From: RUG12783 sp946409545
GTDB lineage: Bacteria > Bacillota_I > Bacilli_A > RF39 > UBA660
DNA length: 56,561 nucleotides
Assembly (NCBI GenBank): GCA_946409545.1
Contig: CAMJWT010000013.1
Span: forward strand, 1-56,561
Direction: 5' to 3'
The notes beneath the pieces were generated by a model, which searched no databases, was not told the origin of the DNA, and saw only the letters and a list, made by a program, of their open reading frames with translations. Made by a program: the position numbers and the translations under genes. Position 1 is the stretch's first letter, and each line of letters opens with the position of its first letter. Shown here one piece after another: positions 1 through 8,287 of this stretch.

Positions 1-10
1 AACTATTCTT

Positions 11-535
11 TTATTTATGTCTTGTTCCGCTACTAACAGCATCTCTTACATCTCTTTGATCTTTAAAAGTATCAAAATGCATACGGAATTCATCAGCATT
101 AATTAGTGATAGGTCTCTTTTTACTGTTCTTTGTCCTATTTCATTATATTCAAAGTGATAGATTGTAGCAATGTCTACAACATGGTTAGTTATAATATCA
201 ATCATTTGAGCAAGTGATGGTTTATCAGGAGCATCTCTATCCGCTAAAAAACCTTCTGCTGTTTTGTATTTGAATCGTTTCCATACTTTTTCACTAGCTG
301 CTGTGTTTTCTCTTACGAAAGCACATGCTAAGTCTTCAAGTACAAGACGATATCTTTCAGCGTTTTCTCTTGCTTCTGTTATTTTATCAAGTAAAGCTTT
401 TTTATCATTATCACCATTTGCATTTTTAACTTGTTTCATTAATTTTTGTGTTTGTTTAATATAATAAACAATACTTTTTTTCATAAGCTCAACACTTTTT
501 GCAAAACGTTCAATAGTTGTTCGATCTCTATTCAT
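11..535 (-). CDS. Conserved hypothetical protein, 174 aa
   Basis: I do not recognise this family. An upstream in-frame ATG exists at 550, but the bases encoding its residues 3-4 form a Shine-Dalgarno (GGTGA) placed correctly for the ATG at 535, so the protein should begin MNRDRTT. The first ~80 residues are Lys/Glu-rich and helical (possible coiled coil); the rest is mixed, with no signal peptide, membrane segment or obvious catalytic motif. The start overlaps the stop of the 46-aa gene upstream by 8 bases, indicating translational coupling and a shared mRNA. It lies at the window edge, so further operon members to the left cannot be seen. Confidence 0.75.
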   Translation of the reverse strand: MNRDRTTIERFAKSVELMKKSIVYYIKQTQKLMKQVKNANGDNDKKALLDKITEARENAERYRLVLEDLACAFVRENTAASEKVWKRFKYKTAEGFLADRDAPDKPSLAQMIDIITNHVVDIATIYHFEYNEIGQRTVKRDLSLINADEFRMHFDTFKDQRDVRDAVSSGTRHK

Positions 536-668
536 TGTTATCACCTGCATTTCTTAATTCATTTTCAATATCATTATATGCTTTTTCAATAATTTCAGCC
601 ATTTCATATGCATGATTATGAAGAAGATCTTCTATTTCAATTTCTGAGAAAGTATAATTTTCTACCAT
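528..668 (-). CDS. Small acidic protein, 46 aa, coupled to downstream gene
   Basis: A short frame begins at ATG 668 behind a good Shine-Dalgarno (AGGAGA, 7 bases upstream) and ends with TAG at 528-530. The product begins MVENYTFSEIEIEDLL and is acidic and probably helical (Glu, Ile, Ala-rich). Its last codons contain the Shine-Dalgarno and start codon of the 174-aa gene, an 8-base overlap. The ribosome binding site plus the overlap are the evidence that it is real. It may be a partner of the downstream protein or a leader peptide for its translation; function unknown. Confidence 0.65.
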   Translation of the reverse strand: MVENYTFSEIEIEDLLHNHAYEMAEIIEKAYNDIENELRNAGDNNE

Positions 669-722
669 TTATATCATCTCCTGATTATATTATATTATAA
701 ATAATTGTAATTGTTCAATTTA

Positions 723-752
723 TGATATAATATATTTCATGGAGTTGACATA
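723..752 (+). promoter_or_regulatory. Extended -10 promoter with SD near +1, XRE gene
   Basis: TGA-TATAAT with the hexamer at 726-731, then GGAG at 741 and ATG at 752. The predicted start of transcription (~738) lies just before the Shine-Dalgarno. No convincing -35 is seen. Confidence 0.6.
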
Positions 753-1456
753 TGAATCCAGAAAAAGTAGGTAAGTTTATTAAAGAACTTCGAAAGAAAA
801 ACAATTTAACTCAAAAGGATCTTGCAGATAAATATGGAGTTACTTATCAAGCAGTATCAAAATGGGAAAATGGTATTAATATCCCTGAAATCTCTTTAAT
901 TAGAGAAATGAGTAAAGACTTTAACGTAAGTGTTGAAGATATTCTTGATGGGGAAGATAATAGTAATCCTAATAGTTATAAAAAAAGACCAATCAAGTTT
1001 ACATTATTAGTTATTGCATTGTTAGTAATAATTGGTATGAATATATACATAGTATTAAATAAAGATAACTTTAGTTTTAAGACAATTACTACTACTTGTA
1101 AAGAATTTAGGGTTACTGGTACTATTGCATATGATAGTAAAAAATCATCTATTAATATTTCTAATATTGAATATTGTGGTGGTGACGATAAAACTAAATA
1201 TGATGAAATTAAATGTGAATTATATGAACAACATGGAGATACGAAAACCCTTATTTCTAAATGTAATAAAGAAGGTTCAAATGAAAAGTTAGAAGACTAT
1301 TTAGCTAATGTTGAAATAAGAGTAGATGATTATAAGCAAAAATGTAAATCATATAGTGATAATGAATTATATTTAGATATTATTGCTACTAAGGATAATA
1401 AGAATACTGTTTATAAAGTAGATCTATTATTAGGAAATAATTGTCCAAAAGAATAA
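752..1456 (+). CDS. XRE-family regulator with membrane anchor and outside domain, 234 aa
   Basis: Residues 1-66 form a Cro/C1-type helix-turn-helix domain (HTH_3): the recognition region includes LTQKDLADKYGVTYQAVSKW followed by the typical SLIREMSKDFNVSVEDIL. A single membrane segment follows at about residues 88-110, then a C-terminal domain of ~120 residues with several Cys (TTCKEF, EYCGGD, KCELY, SKCNK, KCKSY) that would lie outside the cell. This fits a membrane-tethered regulator sensing an extracytoplasmic signal; the Cys-rich outer domain is unfamiliar to me. It is followed by its own terminator, so it is probably monocistronic. Confidence 0.85.
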   Translation: MNPEKVGKFIKELRKKNNLTQKDLADKYGVTYQAVSKWENGINIPEISLIREMSKDFNVSVEDILDGEDNSNPNSYKKRPIKFTLLVIALLVIIGMNIYIVLNKDNFSFKTITTTCKEFRVTGTIAYDSKKSSINISNIEYCGGDDKTKYDEIKCELYEQHGDTKTLISKCNKEGSNEKLEDYLANVEIRVDDYKQKCKSYSDNELYLDIIATKDNKNTVYKVDLLLGNNCPKE

Positions 1457-1479
1457 CTCAACCATGTGTTGAGTTTTTT
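1455..1479 (+). terminator. Intrinsic terminator after XRE gene
   Basis: Stem AACTCAAC/GTTGAGTT, loop CATGT, followed by a T-run; overlaps the stop codon. Confidence 0.85.
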
Positions 1480-1539
1480 CAACCATTAATTTATATACTT
1501 AATATAATTGTTATTATATATTTATCTCGAGGTGAAAAA

Positions 1540-2232
1540 ATGAAAGAAAAAATTATAGTTGGAATTTTATGCTTGGTAATAGGTATTGGAGGAGGTTATG
1601 TTCTTTTTAGAAACAAAGGAAAAGTTGAAAAACCATTACCTCTTCAAGAAAAATCAGAAGGTATGAGAGGCGTATATGATATTGATAAAAACATCAACGA
1701 AAAAACAATTGATAATTACTTAGATCGAAGTGATGTTGCTTATCGTGATGTTCGTATGCTTGAAGATACAGCTACTTGGGAAAATAAAGGTGGAGAAAGA
1801 GATTTAACGGGATTTGTTAGAGGTTTTGAAGTAATTCCTTACGCTTATTTAACAGAATTCCCAGAAGAATATGTTGAACAAAAGAAATCTGAAAATGTAT
1901 CTGGTTTATATAAAGGTAAAACTTTATTTAGATTAGATGAAAAAGGTAATTATGTTGCTAACTACAAAGAATCAATGGAAATCTTAGAATATATTTTCCC
2001 TAAATATAAAACGATTTTCTTAATGTGTGGTGCTGGTGGATACGCTAACTTTACTAAACAAATGTTAGTATCTCTTGGATGGGATAAAACAAAAATCTAT
2101 AATGTTGGTGGTTATTGGAATTATGAAGGAAATAATAGAATAAGTACCAAAGTTGAAGGATCTAATAAGTGTGATTTTTCTAAAGTGCCATATTACAATA
2201 TTGATTTCAGCCGTTTAACGGAGATTAAATAG
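1540..2232 (+). CDS. Membrane-anchored rhodanese-like protein, 230 aa
   Basis: The start is at ATG 1540 behind AGGTGA. Residues 5-22 are an N-terminal hydrophobic anchor, placing the domain outside the membrane. The C-terminal half resembles a rhodanese domain: a strand (YKTIFLMC), a candidate active-site loop CGAGGYANF and the closing KIYNVGGYWNY segment typical of single-domain rhodaneses. The loop keeps its Cys but lacks the usual C-x5-R pattern, so sulfur-transfer activity is not certain. It overlaps the next gene, a thioredoxin-like lipoprotein, by one base, suggesting that both work on thiols or sulfur outside the membrane. Confidence 0.75.
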   Translation: MKEKIIVGILCLVIGIGGGYVLFRNKGKVEKPLPLQEKSEGMRGVYDIDKNINEKTIDNYLDRSDVAYRDVRMLEDTATWENKGGERDLTGFVRGFEVIPYAYLTEFPEEYVEQKKSENVSGLYKGKTLFRLDEKGNYVANYKESMEILEYIFPKYKTIFLMCGAGGYANFTKQMLVSLGWDKTKIYNVGGYWNYEGNNRISTKVEGSNKCDFSKVPYYNIDFSRLTEIK

Positions 2233-2657
2233 TGAAGAAAGTATTAATCTTTCTATCATTAATTCTTCTATTAGGTTGTACTAAAAAGATAGATAAATTC
2301 TATTTAGATGATAAATATTATGGAAAGAGTGAATTTATTAAAATAGATAGTAATAATATACCAGAAGGAAATTATGCTATTTATACTTATAATAGTTTTT
2401 GTGCTTTCCCAATTCATTGTGAAACAATCTTTAAAGAATTTATGGATAAAAATAATGTTTCGTTTTATTCAATGCCTTTTGAAGAATTAAAAAAGACAAA
2501 ATTTCATGATAAAGTAATATATGGTCCAAGTATTTTAATTATTAAAGATAATGAACTTATTGCTTATCTTGATGCAGAAAGTGATGATGATATTCCTAAA
2601 TATCAAGATGTAGAAGCTTTTACTAATTGGATTACAACATATATTTATATAAAATAA
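2232..2657 (+). CDS. Lipoprotein with thioredoxin-like features, 141 aa
   Basis: It starts at GTG 2232, overlapping the rhodanese stop, with GGAG just upstream. Residues 1-16 are a lipoprotein signal with lipobox LLGC (Cys16). The mature part resembles a reduced thioredoxin fold: a strand (GNYAIYTY) followed by two Cys in NSFCAFPIHC, then a segment YGPSILIIKDNELIAYLD resembling the cis-Pro strand region. The Cys spacing (C-x5-C) is not the classical CXXC, so redox activity is a guess. Coupling with the membrane rhodanese suggests a small extracytoplasmic thiol module. Confidence 0.6.
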   Translation: MKKVLIFLSLILLLGCTKKIDKFYLDDKYYGKSEFIKIDSNNIPEGNYAIYTYNSFCAFPIHCETIFKEFMDKNNVSFYSMPFEELKKTKFHDKVIYGPSILIIKDNELIAYLDAESDDDIPKYQDVEAFTNWITTYIYIK

Positions 2658-2686
2658 AATATCCACAAAATTGTGGATATTTTTTT
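2657..2686. terminator. Bidirectional terminator between convergent genes
   Basis: Perfect stem AAATATCCACAA/TTGTGGATATTT, two-base loop, A-run on one side and T-run on the other. A ~32-bp identical copy lies at 10516-10547. Confidence 0.9.
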
Positions 2687-3605
2687 AATCTTTTAATGGT
2701 AATCCATTAGATAATGAATAATTACCAACTAGTTTAAATAAATCAACTTCTTTATCTTCAAAGATATATTTATATAATTCATTAATAATTATGGTTGATT
2801 CACTAACTACATCTTTCCATAAATCATCAAAGCTTTTTGTTGATTTAATACTTGTATCTTTAATGTTATACCATTCTTGATGGTTAGAATTTATCATAAA
2901 TTCATCTCTATCAAGAGGAAAGTTATAAGAAAGGTATCTTGTTCTTCTAATTTTAAATGGATTTAAATCGATTAGTTTATATAGTTGTTTTTTTATTCTA
3001 AAGCGATCTAGTCTAATAAATCTAAAGACATGTTTCATTGATGATGCACCTTTATAATATTTATTTCCCATTCCTTTTTCATTAAAGACAGTTTTATACA
3101 TTCCTTCTATTGCTTCTTTAATAATATCTTCTTTGGTATAGTTAAAGATTAATTTATATGTTTGATATTTGCGATAGTCAACTTTTTCTCTTTTATTTAG
3201 GTAATAGTTATCAAGATATGTTTCAATCATAAAATGATTATCTTGATGTTTAACTTTATCATTATTGAATGATTTATAGTTAATATATGGATGCATAATA
3301 CTATCTGCTTTATAATGAGCTATAAAACCAGCAATGAAAGTAAATAATTCATAATCTTTATTCTCTTTATTTAAATTTATTAAATATTCAAAGGATTTAA
3401 ATACTTTACGCCAATGAAATAAGTGACCATTATATTGAACTTTATTACTAAATAATCCCATGATGCGATAGAAATAGAAAACATCAGTACATTGGCAATA
3501 TAAAACATAATTATTTCGTCTTTCATTAATGATATTCATTGGTTTCTTATTAAGTTTATCTAATGTATCTAACCCAATATATCGATGTACAACTGAACTT
3601 GGCAT
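2685..3605 (-). CDS. Zinc-dependent phospholipase C-like protein, 306 aa
   Basis: The sequence resembles the bacterial zinc-dependent phospholipase C family (PF00882): N-terminal His (MPSSVVHRYIG), an Asp in CQCTDVFYF, a His-rich helix GFIAHYKADSIMHPY and a later HFMIETYLD segment giving an H-x3-E pattern, all candidate zinc ligands. No signal peptide is visible, unlike secreted clostridial phospholipases, so it may act inside the cell or have another hydrolase role. Start ATG 3605 has AGGAG upstream. It is convergent with the lipoprotein gene and divergent from the Abi gene. Confidence 0.75.
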   Translation of the reverse strand: MPSSVVHRYIGLDTLDKLNKKPMNIINERRNNYVLYCQCTDVFYFYRIMGLFSNKVQYNGHLFHWRKVFKSFEYLINLNKENKDYELFTFIAGFIAHYKADSIMHPYINYKSFNNDKVKHQDNHFMIETYLDNYYLNKREKVDYRKYQTYKLIFNYTKEDIIKEAIEGMYKTVFNEKGMGNKYYKGASSMKHVFRFIRLDRFRIKKQLYKLIDLNPFKIRRTRYLSYNFPLDRDEFMINSNHQEWYNIKDTSIKSTKSFDDLWKDVVSESTIIINELYKYIFEDKEVDLFKLVGNYSLSNGLPLKD

Positions 3606-3733
3606 ATAATCTCCTTAATTCAGTATTATACTATAAATATTTACTTTTTATAAGAATTAAGAATAAAAATCATAAATATTTCACTCTATATTGAGTTATT
3701 TGTGTTATACTTGTATCGTAGACAAGGAGTAAT

Positions 3734-4684
3734 ATGAGGAATAATAAGGAGTTTAAGAACCTTGATGAACAAATTGAAATCCTAAGAAAAAAAGGTTTAG
3801 TTATTGAAAACGAATCATTTGCAAAAGAAGTTCTTTTACGAGAGAATTATTTCTTTTTAAATGGTTACAGACATTTGTTTATTAAGAGTGAATCAGACAA
3901 AACTTACATTAAAGGAGTTACGTTTGAAGAATTATATAGTTTATTTTTATTTGATAGAAGTTTTCGAAATATTTTATTTAAAAATATTTTAATTATAGAG
4001 AATAATCTAAAATCAATTATAAGTTATCAATTATCTATTAAATATGGTTATAAAGAAAAAGATTATTTATCACCAAAGAATTTTACAAATAATCCTGAAA
4101 GATCTCGTCAAGTTAATGATATTATTCATAAGATGAAGAGACAAATTAAAAATAATGCAATGCAACATTCTGCTACAATGCACTATGTTACTAATTATGG
4201 TTATATCCCATTATGGGTTTTAGTTAAAGTATTATCTTTTGGTATTATTGGTGAATTATATTCCATATTAAAGAAAGAAGATCAAGCTAATATAGCTGAT
4301 GTTTATAATCTTAATATTGAGACATTAGCTAATTACATTGTTATTTTATCTAATTATCGTAATCTTTGTGCTCATGAAGATATTGTTTTTGAAAATAAAA
4401 CACAAAGAACAATTGCAGATACTAAATATCATCGATTACTTAATATTGAAATCGCAGATGATGAATATATTTATGGTAAAAATGATGTTTTTGCTCTAAT
4501 AATAATTATTAAGCAAATGTTAAAAGATGATGAAGTAACAAACTTTATATTGGAAATTAGAAAACTATTTGATAACTTAGAATATAATCTTAGATCTATC
4601 TCTATTACAAAAGTATATGATCGTATGGGATTCCCAACAAATTGGGAAGACTTAGCAAAGATAGACAAGAAGGTGTTTGAATAG
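3734..4684 (+). CDS. Abi_2 (AbiD/AbiF-like) HEPN protein, 316 aa
   Basis: It belongs to the abortive-infection family Abi_2 (PF07751): an N-terminal 'EQIEILRKKGLVI...LLRENYFFLNGYRHLF' pattern, a helical core with GYIPLWVLVKVLSFG, and the HEPN R-x4-H motif RNLCAH (R209, H214), the RNA-cleaving site in related proteins. Such proteins stop phage growth by damaging RNA. It stands alone, with no recognisable antitoxin or restriction genes. Its last base is the first base of the GTG of the HtrA-like protease gene, so the two are probably translated together. The start at 3734 follows AAGGAGT. Confidence 0.85.
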   Translation: MRNNKEFKNLDEQIEILRKKGLVIENESFAKEVLLRENYFFLNGYRHLFIKSESDKTYIKGVTFEELYSLFLFDRSFRNILFKNILIIENNLKSIISYQLSIKYGYKEKDYLSPKNFTNNPERSRQVNDIIHKMKRQIKNNAMQHSATMHYVTNYGYIPLWVLVKVLSFGIIGELYSILKKEDQANIADVYNLNIETLANYIVILSNYRNLCAHEDIVFENKTQRTIADTKYHRLLNIEIADDEYIYGKNDVFALIIIIKQMLKDDEVTNFILEIRKLFDNLEYNLRSISITKVYDRMGFPTNWEDLAKIDKKVFE

Positions 4685-5802
4685 TGAATGAAAAATTAAA
4701 AAATGGTTTAATTCTTTTAGGAGTTTTTCTTCTAGGAGGATTATGTATGTTTGGTATTAATTATTTCTTTGGTAAAGAAAAAGTTAATACTGTTGTAAAA
4801 TCTACAGAAACAACATGTAAGGCTTGTCCTGAAACGGTAATTGTTGAAAATGGTAATTTATCAGCAGCTGTTGATAAAGTATTTAATTCAAGTGTTATGG
4901 TTAAAACAAGTAAAAGTTCAAGAGCAGTTGGTTCTGGTAGTGGATTTGTTTATAAAGTAGATGATAAATATAACTATATAATTACGAATCATCATGTTAT
5001 AAAAAGTGGAGATGCTTTTAAAATAGTTAATTATAATGATGAAGAAATCGAAGCTAAATTACTAGGTAGTGATGAATACTTAGATATTGCTATTCTAAGA
5101 ATTGAAAAACATGAAGATATGCCAGCAGTTAGTATTGGTAAATCAACAGAAGCTAAATTAGGTGATACCGTATTTACAGTAGGTACTCCTGTAGGTTATG
5201 AATATCATAATACAGTAACAAGTGGTATTATCTCTGGTTTGAATCGTGAAGTAGAAGTTAGTGTTAGTAATAGTTATTCTAAAGAAGACTATGTAATGGA
5301 AGCCATCCAAACGAATGCAGCTGTTAATCCAGGAAATAGTGGAGGAGCTCTTGTAAATGCTAAAGGTGAAGTAATTGGTGTTATTTCTATGAAACTTGTC
5401 GACTCATCAATTGAAGGTATGGGTTTTGCCATTCCAATTGAAGTTGTTATGGCTAATGTAACGACACTTGAAAATGGTAAGAAAATTGAAAGACCACTTT
5501 TAGGTATTCAAATGTTAGATGTTACTGATACATGGCAATTGTATAAAGCAGGTATTACTCTTGATGAAAAGATTGATTCTGGTGTTGTAGTAGTTGTTAT
5601 AAGTGAAAAATCAGGCGCTGCTAAATCTGATCTTCAAAAAGGTGACGTAATCACTAAAATAAATGATTATGAAGTAAAAGATTCAGCTTACTTAAAATAT
5701 TTATTATTTAAGTATAAACCAGGTGATGAAGTAACTCTTACTTATTATCGTGATGGTAACTTTAAAACAACAAAAGTTAAGTTAACAAAAAATGAAGGTT
5801 AA
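4684..5802 (+). CDS. htrA: HtrA/Deg-family serine protease with PDZ domain, 372 aa
   Basis: N-terminal membrane anchor (residues 8-28), then a trypsin-like domain with catalytic triad H104 (TNHHVI), D134 (YLDIAIL) and S219 (NPGNSGGAL), and one C-terminal PDZ domain (about 275-368, including GVVVVVISEKSGAAKSDLQKG). It should be a membrane-tethered quality-control protease facing outward. Start GTG 4684 overlaps the Abi_2 stop. A CKACPE motif at residues 45-50 in the linker is unusual. The stop codon lies inside a terminator shared with dut. Confidence 0.92.
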   Translation: MNEKLKNGLILLGVFLLGGLCMFGINYFFGKEKVNTVVKSTETTCKACPETVIVENGNLSAAVDKVFNSSVMVKTSKSSRAVGSGSGFVYKVDDKYNYIITNHHVIKSGDAFKIVNYNDEEIEAKLLGSDEYLDIAILRIEKHEDMPAVSIGKSTEAKLGDTVFTVGTPVGYEYHNTVTSGIISGLNREVEVSVSNSYSKEDYVMEAIQTNAAVNPGNSGGALVNAKGEVIGVISMKLVDSSIEGMGFAIPIEVVMANVTTLENGKKIERPLLGIQMLDVTDTWQLYKAGITLDEKIDSGVVVVVISEKSGAAKSDLQKGDVITKINDYEVKDSAYLKYLLFKYKPGDEVTLTYYRDGNFKTTKVKLTKNEG

Positions 5803-5817
5803 AAACCTTCATTTTTA
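5789..5817. terminator. Bidirectional terminator between htrA and dut
   Basis: Stem AAAATGAAGGTT/AACCTTCATTTT with a 3-base loop, flanked by A- and T-runs. It overlaps the last htrA codons. Confidence 0.88.
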
Positions 5818-5819
5818 TT

Positions 5820-6269
5820 TTACTTTTTACCAGTAGAACCAAATCCACCAGATCCACGTTTTGTTTCTGATAACTTTTCTTCTTTAAAGATACCTTTATA
5901 ATATGGTGTAAATACCATTTGAGCAATTCTTTCACCATTTTGTAGTTCATAATCTTCTTTAGAATGATTATGTAGAGCAACAATTATTTCCCCACGATAA
6001 TCAGAATCAACAACACCAACTTTATTAGCAGGCGCTAGTCCTTTTTTACAAGCAAGACCGCTTCTTGCATAAATAAGACCAGCCATTCCTTCAGGTATTT
6101 CCATTGATAAACCAGTTGAAACAAAGACTGTTTCATTCTTTTTGATTGTTATTGTATCATCAATACATGCATAAAGATCAGCACCAGCAGCAAAATCACT
6201 ACCATAAGTAGGAATAGTTGCCTTTTCATTTAATTTTTTGATTTTAACATTTACTTCTTTAACTTTCAT
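5820..6269 (-). CDS. dut: Deoxyuridine 5'-triphosphate nucleotidohydrolase (dUTPase)
   Basis: 149 residues with the five motifs of trimeric dUTPases: AGADLYA (motif 1), ARSGLACKKGL (motif 2), GVVDSDYRGEI (motif 3), ERIAQMVF (motif 4) and the C-terminal GSGGFGSTG (motif 5). It converts dUTP to dUMP and pyrophosphate, keeping uracil out of DNA and supplying dTMP synthesis. The ATG overlaps the TAA of the NrdD-like gene, with GGAGGT upstream, so it is translated from the same mRNA. Confident assignment. Confidence 0.96.
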   Translation of the reverse strand: MKVKEVNVKIKKLNEKATIPTYGSDFAAGADLYACIDDTITIKKNETVFVSTGLSMEIPEGMAGLIYARSGLACKKGLAPANKVGVVDSDYRGEIIVALHNHSKEDYELQNGERIAQMVFTPYYKGIFKEEKLSETKRGSGGFGSTGKK

Positions 6270-8272
6270 TATACCTCCGTATTTCTTCTTATAATAATAT
6301 TATCAGAGTGACACATAGGGCACTCCCATTCATCTTTATTATTGATTATCATTTCACCTAAATAATCACAATTCATACAATAATCTTTTTTAGTATAGAA
6401 TTTTGTATATAAAATGTTATTACTTAAATATTTAATTAATTCACATAGATCAATATCTTCATCATTATTAATTAAACTTATAGTTCCACCATCAACTATC
6501 TCTTGATATTTCTTTTCATAATCTAATCTTTGAAGTAGAGGAAGTGGTGATATTTCAATATTGTATCCATAATTATAATAGTTTTTATCATTAATTCCTT
6601 TGATAATACCAAATGTTTCTTTATCAATATTTGCAAAGAATCTTGAAATAAAGTCATCATGACAATTATATAAATTAATCGTAACACCTGTTGTTTTCTT
6701 CCAATCATTACATGTTTTATGAAGATATTTCAAGAGTTTTGTTGCAAATCTTTCACCAGTTTCTTCATAAATTGATGATTTTGTTAAAATATGACTTACT
6801 TCATTTAAACCTAAGAATCCAAATGATAAAGTAGAATATCCATTTCGTAATAATTTATCAATACGTTCATAATCTCTTAATCGATTAATCGCTCCATATT
6901 TATAATCAAGTGGAGATTGATTAGAGATTGTACCTGTTAGTGAATGATATCTATACATTAAAGCTTCAAGACATAGATTTAGACGGTCATCTAAAATGTT
7001 ATAGAATGTTTCTTCACTATTATCTGATAATAAAGCAATTTGTACTAAGTTAATAGTTATAATACCTTGACTAAACCTTCCATTATTTTTATATGTATCT
7101 CCATCTTTATATGTTGGTAAGAAGATTTCTTTACCAATAGGAGGAGTAATAGTATCATACATTTCCATCATTACTTTAGAACTAATATATCTTGGCTCTA
7201 ATCGCTTTTTAGTACATTCAAGAGCTAACATAGTTATCTTATCGTATTTACCACCAGAAAGGTTATTATTATCGTTTAACAAGTATACCAATTTAGGTCG
7301 ATCTTGTGTAACATAATTATTGTTTTCATTTAGTGTACCACTAAGTCTTTGATTAAGTATTTCTTCGATAATCATTGATGTATAGTTAATATATTCATCA
7401 TTATCACTAAGTTCTAAAAATAATGTTACATCACGAGATACAATTTCTTCTAAATCATTAATGGTATTATTAATTAATTTAATACCAGAAGATAAATCAC
7501 TATTAACACAACTATCTATTAATTCTTTTTTGTCTTTTTTATCAATTTCAACTTTTTTTAATTTATTTTTTATATTTGTTTCTGTATTCATTAAATATTT
7601 TGATAAATCACGAACATTAATAGTAAATCCTTTATATTGACTATTAACAAGCGAAACTATTATTTCTGATAAATTAATACAAGCTTCTAAGAAACTATTT
7701 GGTTTATGAAAAACGTTATTAATAACAAAGCCATTAGTTAACATATCATCAAGATTTATAATACTTGAATTGATAATAGGTTGTACAAAGTATTCTGCAT
7801 CATGGAAATATAGAATACCTTCATTTTGAGCTTCAATTATTTTTTCTGGAAGTAATACTCTTTTAGTTAAATTCTTAGATACTTCATCAGCAATTAATTC
7901 TCTTTGAGTTACAACATTTATTATTTTTTTACTATGATCACTTGTAACATTATTATTTTTAATAATAGCTAGAATTGATTCATCAGTTACATTGTTCTTT
8001 CGTACAAGAGCTCTATTATAACGATAGATAATATATGCTTTAGCAAGATTGAATTTCTTTAATTTCATTAATTCAGTTTCAATCATATCTTGAATATCTT
8101 CAACAAGCATACGTTTTTTATTTAAATCTTCAATATGTTTAATAATAGTATCAATTTGTTTATCAGATACTCTATCTACTTCAGCAACATCGTTATTAGC
8201 TTTATTAATTGCAATTGCAATTTTATCTCTATTGTATTCAACAATTCTTCCATCTCTTTTAACTATTTTCAT
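6269..8272 (-). CDS. nrdD: NrdD-like protein lacking radical and redox residues (probable pseudoenzyme)
   Basis: 667 aa. Start ATG 8272 has GGTGG and a -10 at the right distance; an in-frame start 30 bases upstream has neither. Residues 1-90 are an ATP-cone (VKRDGRIVEYNRDKI). The body aligns along its length with class III ribonucleotide reductase (YFHDAEY, DMLTNGF, CTKKRLEPRYISSK, TLSFGFLGLNE). A C-terminal zinc ribbon keeps Cys632, 635, 651 and 654. However, the NC motif near the N-terminus is NSS (Ser169), the 'GCRSFL' holding the thiyl cysteine is GKEIFL (Lys381), and the protein stops at RRNTEV where relatives continue into the RRxxGYL glycyl-radical loop. It cannot work as a normal NrdD; a regulatory or structural role is inferred. 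No nrdG is nearby. Coupled to dut. Confidence 0.88.
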   Translation of the reverse strand: MKIVKRDGRIVEYNRDKIAIAINKANNDVAEVDRVSDKQIDTIIKHIEDLNKKRMLVEDIQDMIETELMKLKKFNLAKAYIIYRYNRALVRKNNVTDESILAIIKNNNVTSDHSKKIINVVTQRELIADEVSKNLTKRVLLPEKIIEAQNEGILYFHDAEYFVQPIINSSIINLDDMLTNGFVINNVFHKPNSFLEACINLSEIIVSLVNSQYKGFTINVRDLSKYLMNTETNIKNKLKKVEIDKKDKKELIDSCVNSDLSSGIKLINNTINDLEEIVSRDVTLFLELSDNDEYINYTSMIIEEILNQRLSGTLNENNNYVTQDRPKLVYLLNDNNNLSGGKYDKITMLALECTKKRLEPRYISSKVMMEMYDTITPPIGKEIFLPTYKDGDTYKNNGRFSQGIITINLVQIALLSDNSEETFYNILDDRLNLCLEALMYRYHSLTGTISNQSPLDYKYGAINRLRDYERIDKLLRNGYSTLSFGFLGLNEVSHILTKSSIYEETGERFATKLLKYLHKTCNDWKKTTGVTINLYNCHDDFISRFFANIDKETFGIIKGINDKNYYNYGYNIEISPLPLLQRLDYEKKYQEIVDGGTISLINNDEDIDLCELIKYLSNNILYTKFYTKKDYCMNCDYLGEMIINNKDEWECPMCHSDNIIIRRNTEV

Positions 8273-8287
8273 AAAACCACCACTATA

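Noticed and set aside
3734..5802. Prophage or defence island around the Abi gene
   Set aside because: No integrase, phage structural, restriction or tRNA-flank signals; composition is like the surroundings.
6260..6320. A frameshift or sequencing error hiding the NrdD glycyl-radical tail
   Set aside because: Translation of the other frames past the zinc ribbon gives no RRxxGYL sequence, and dut begins at once in proper order with its own Shine-Dalgarno. Two other catalytic sites are also changed inside the intact frame.
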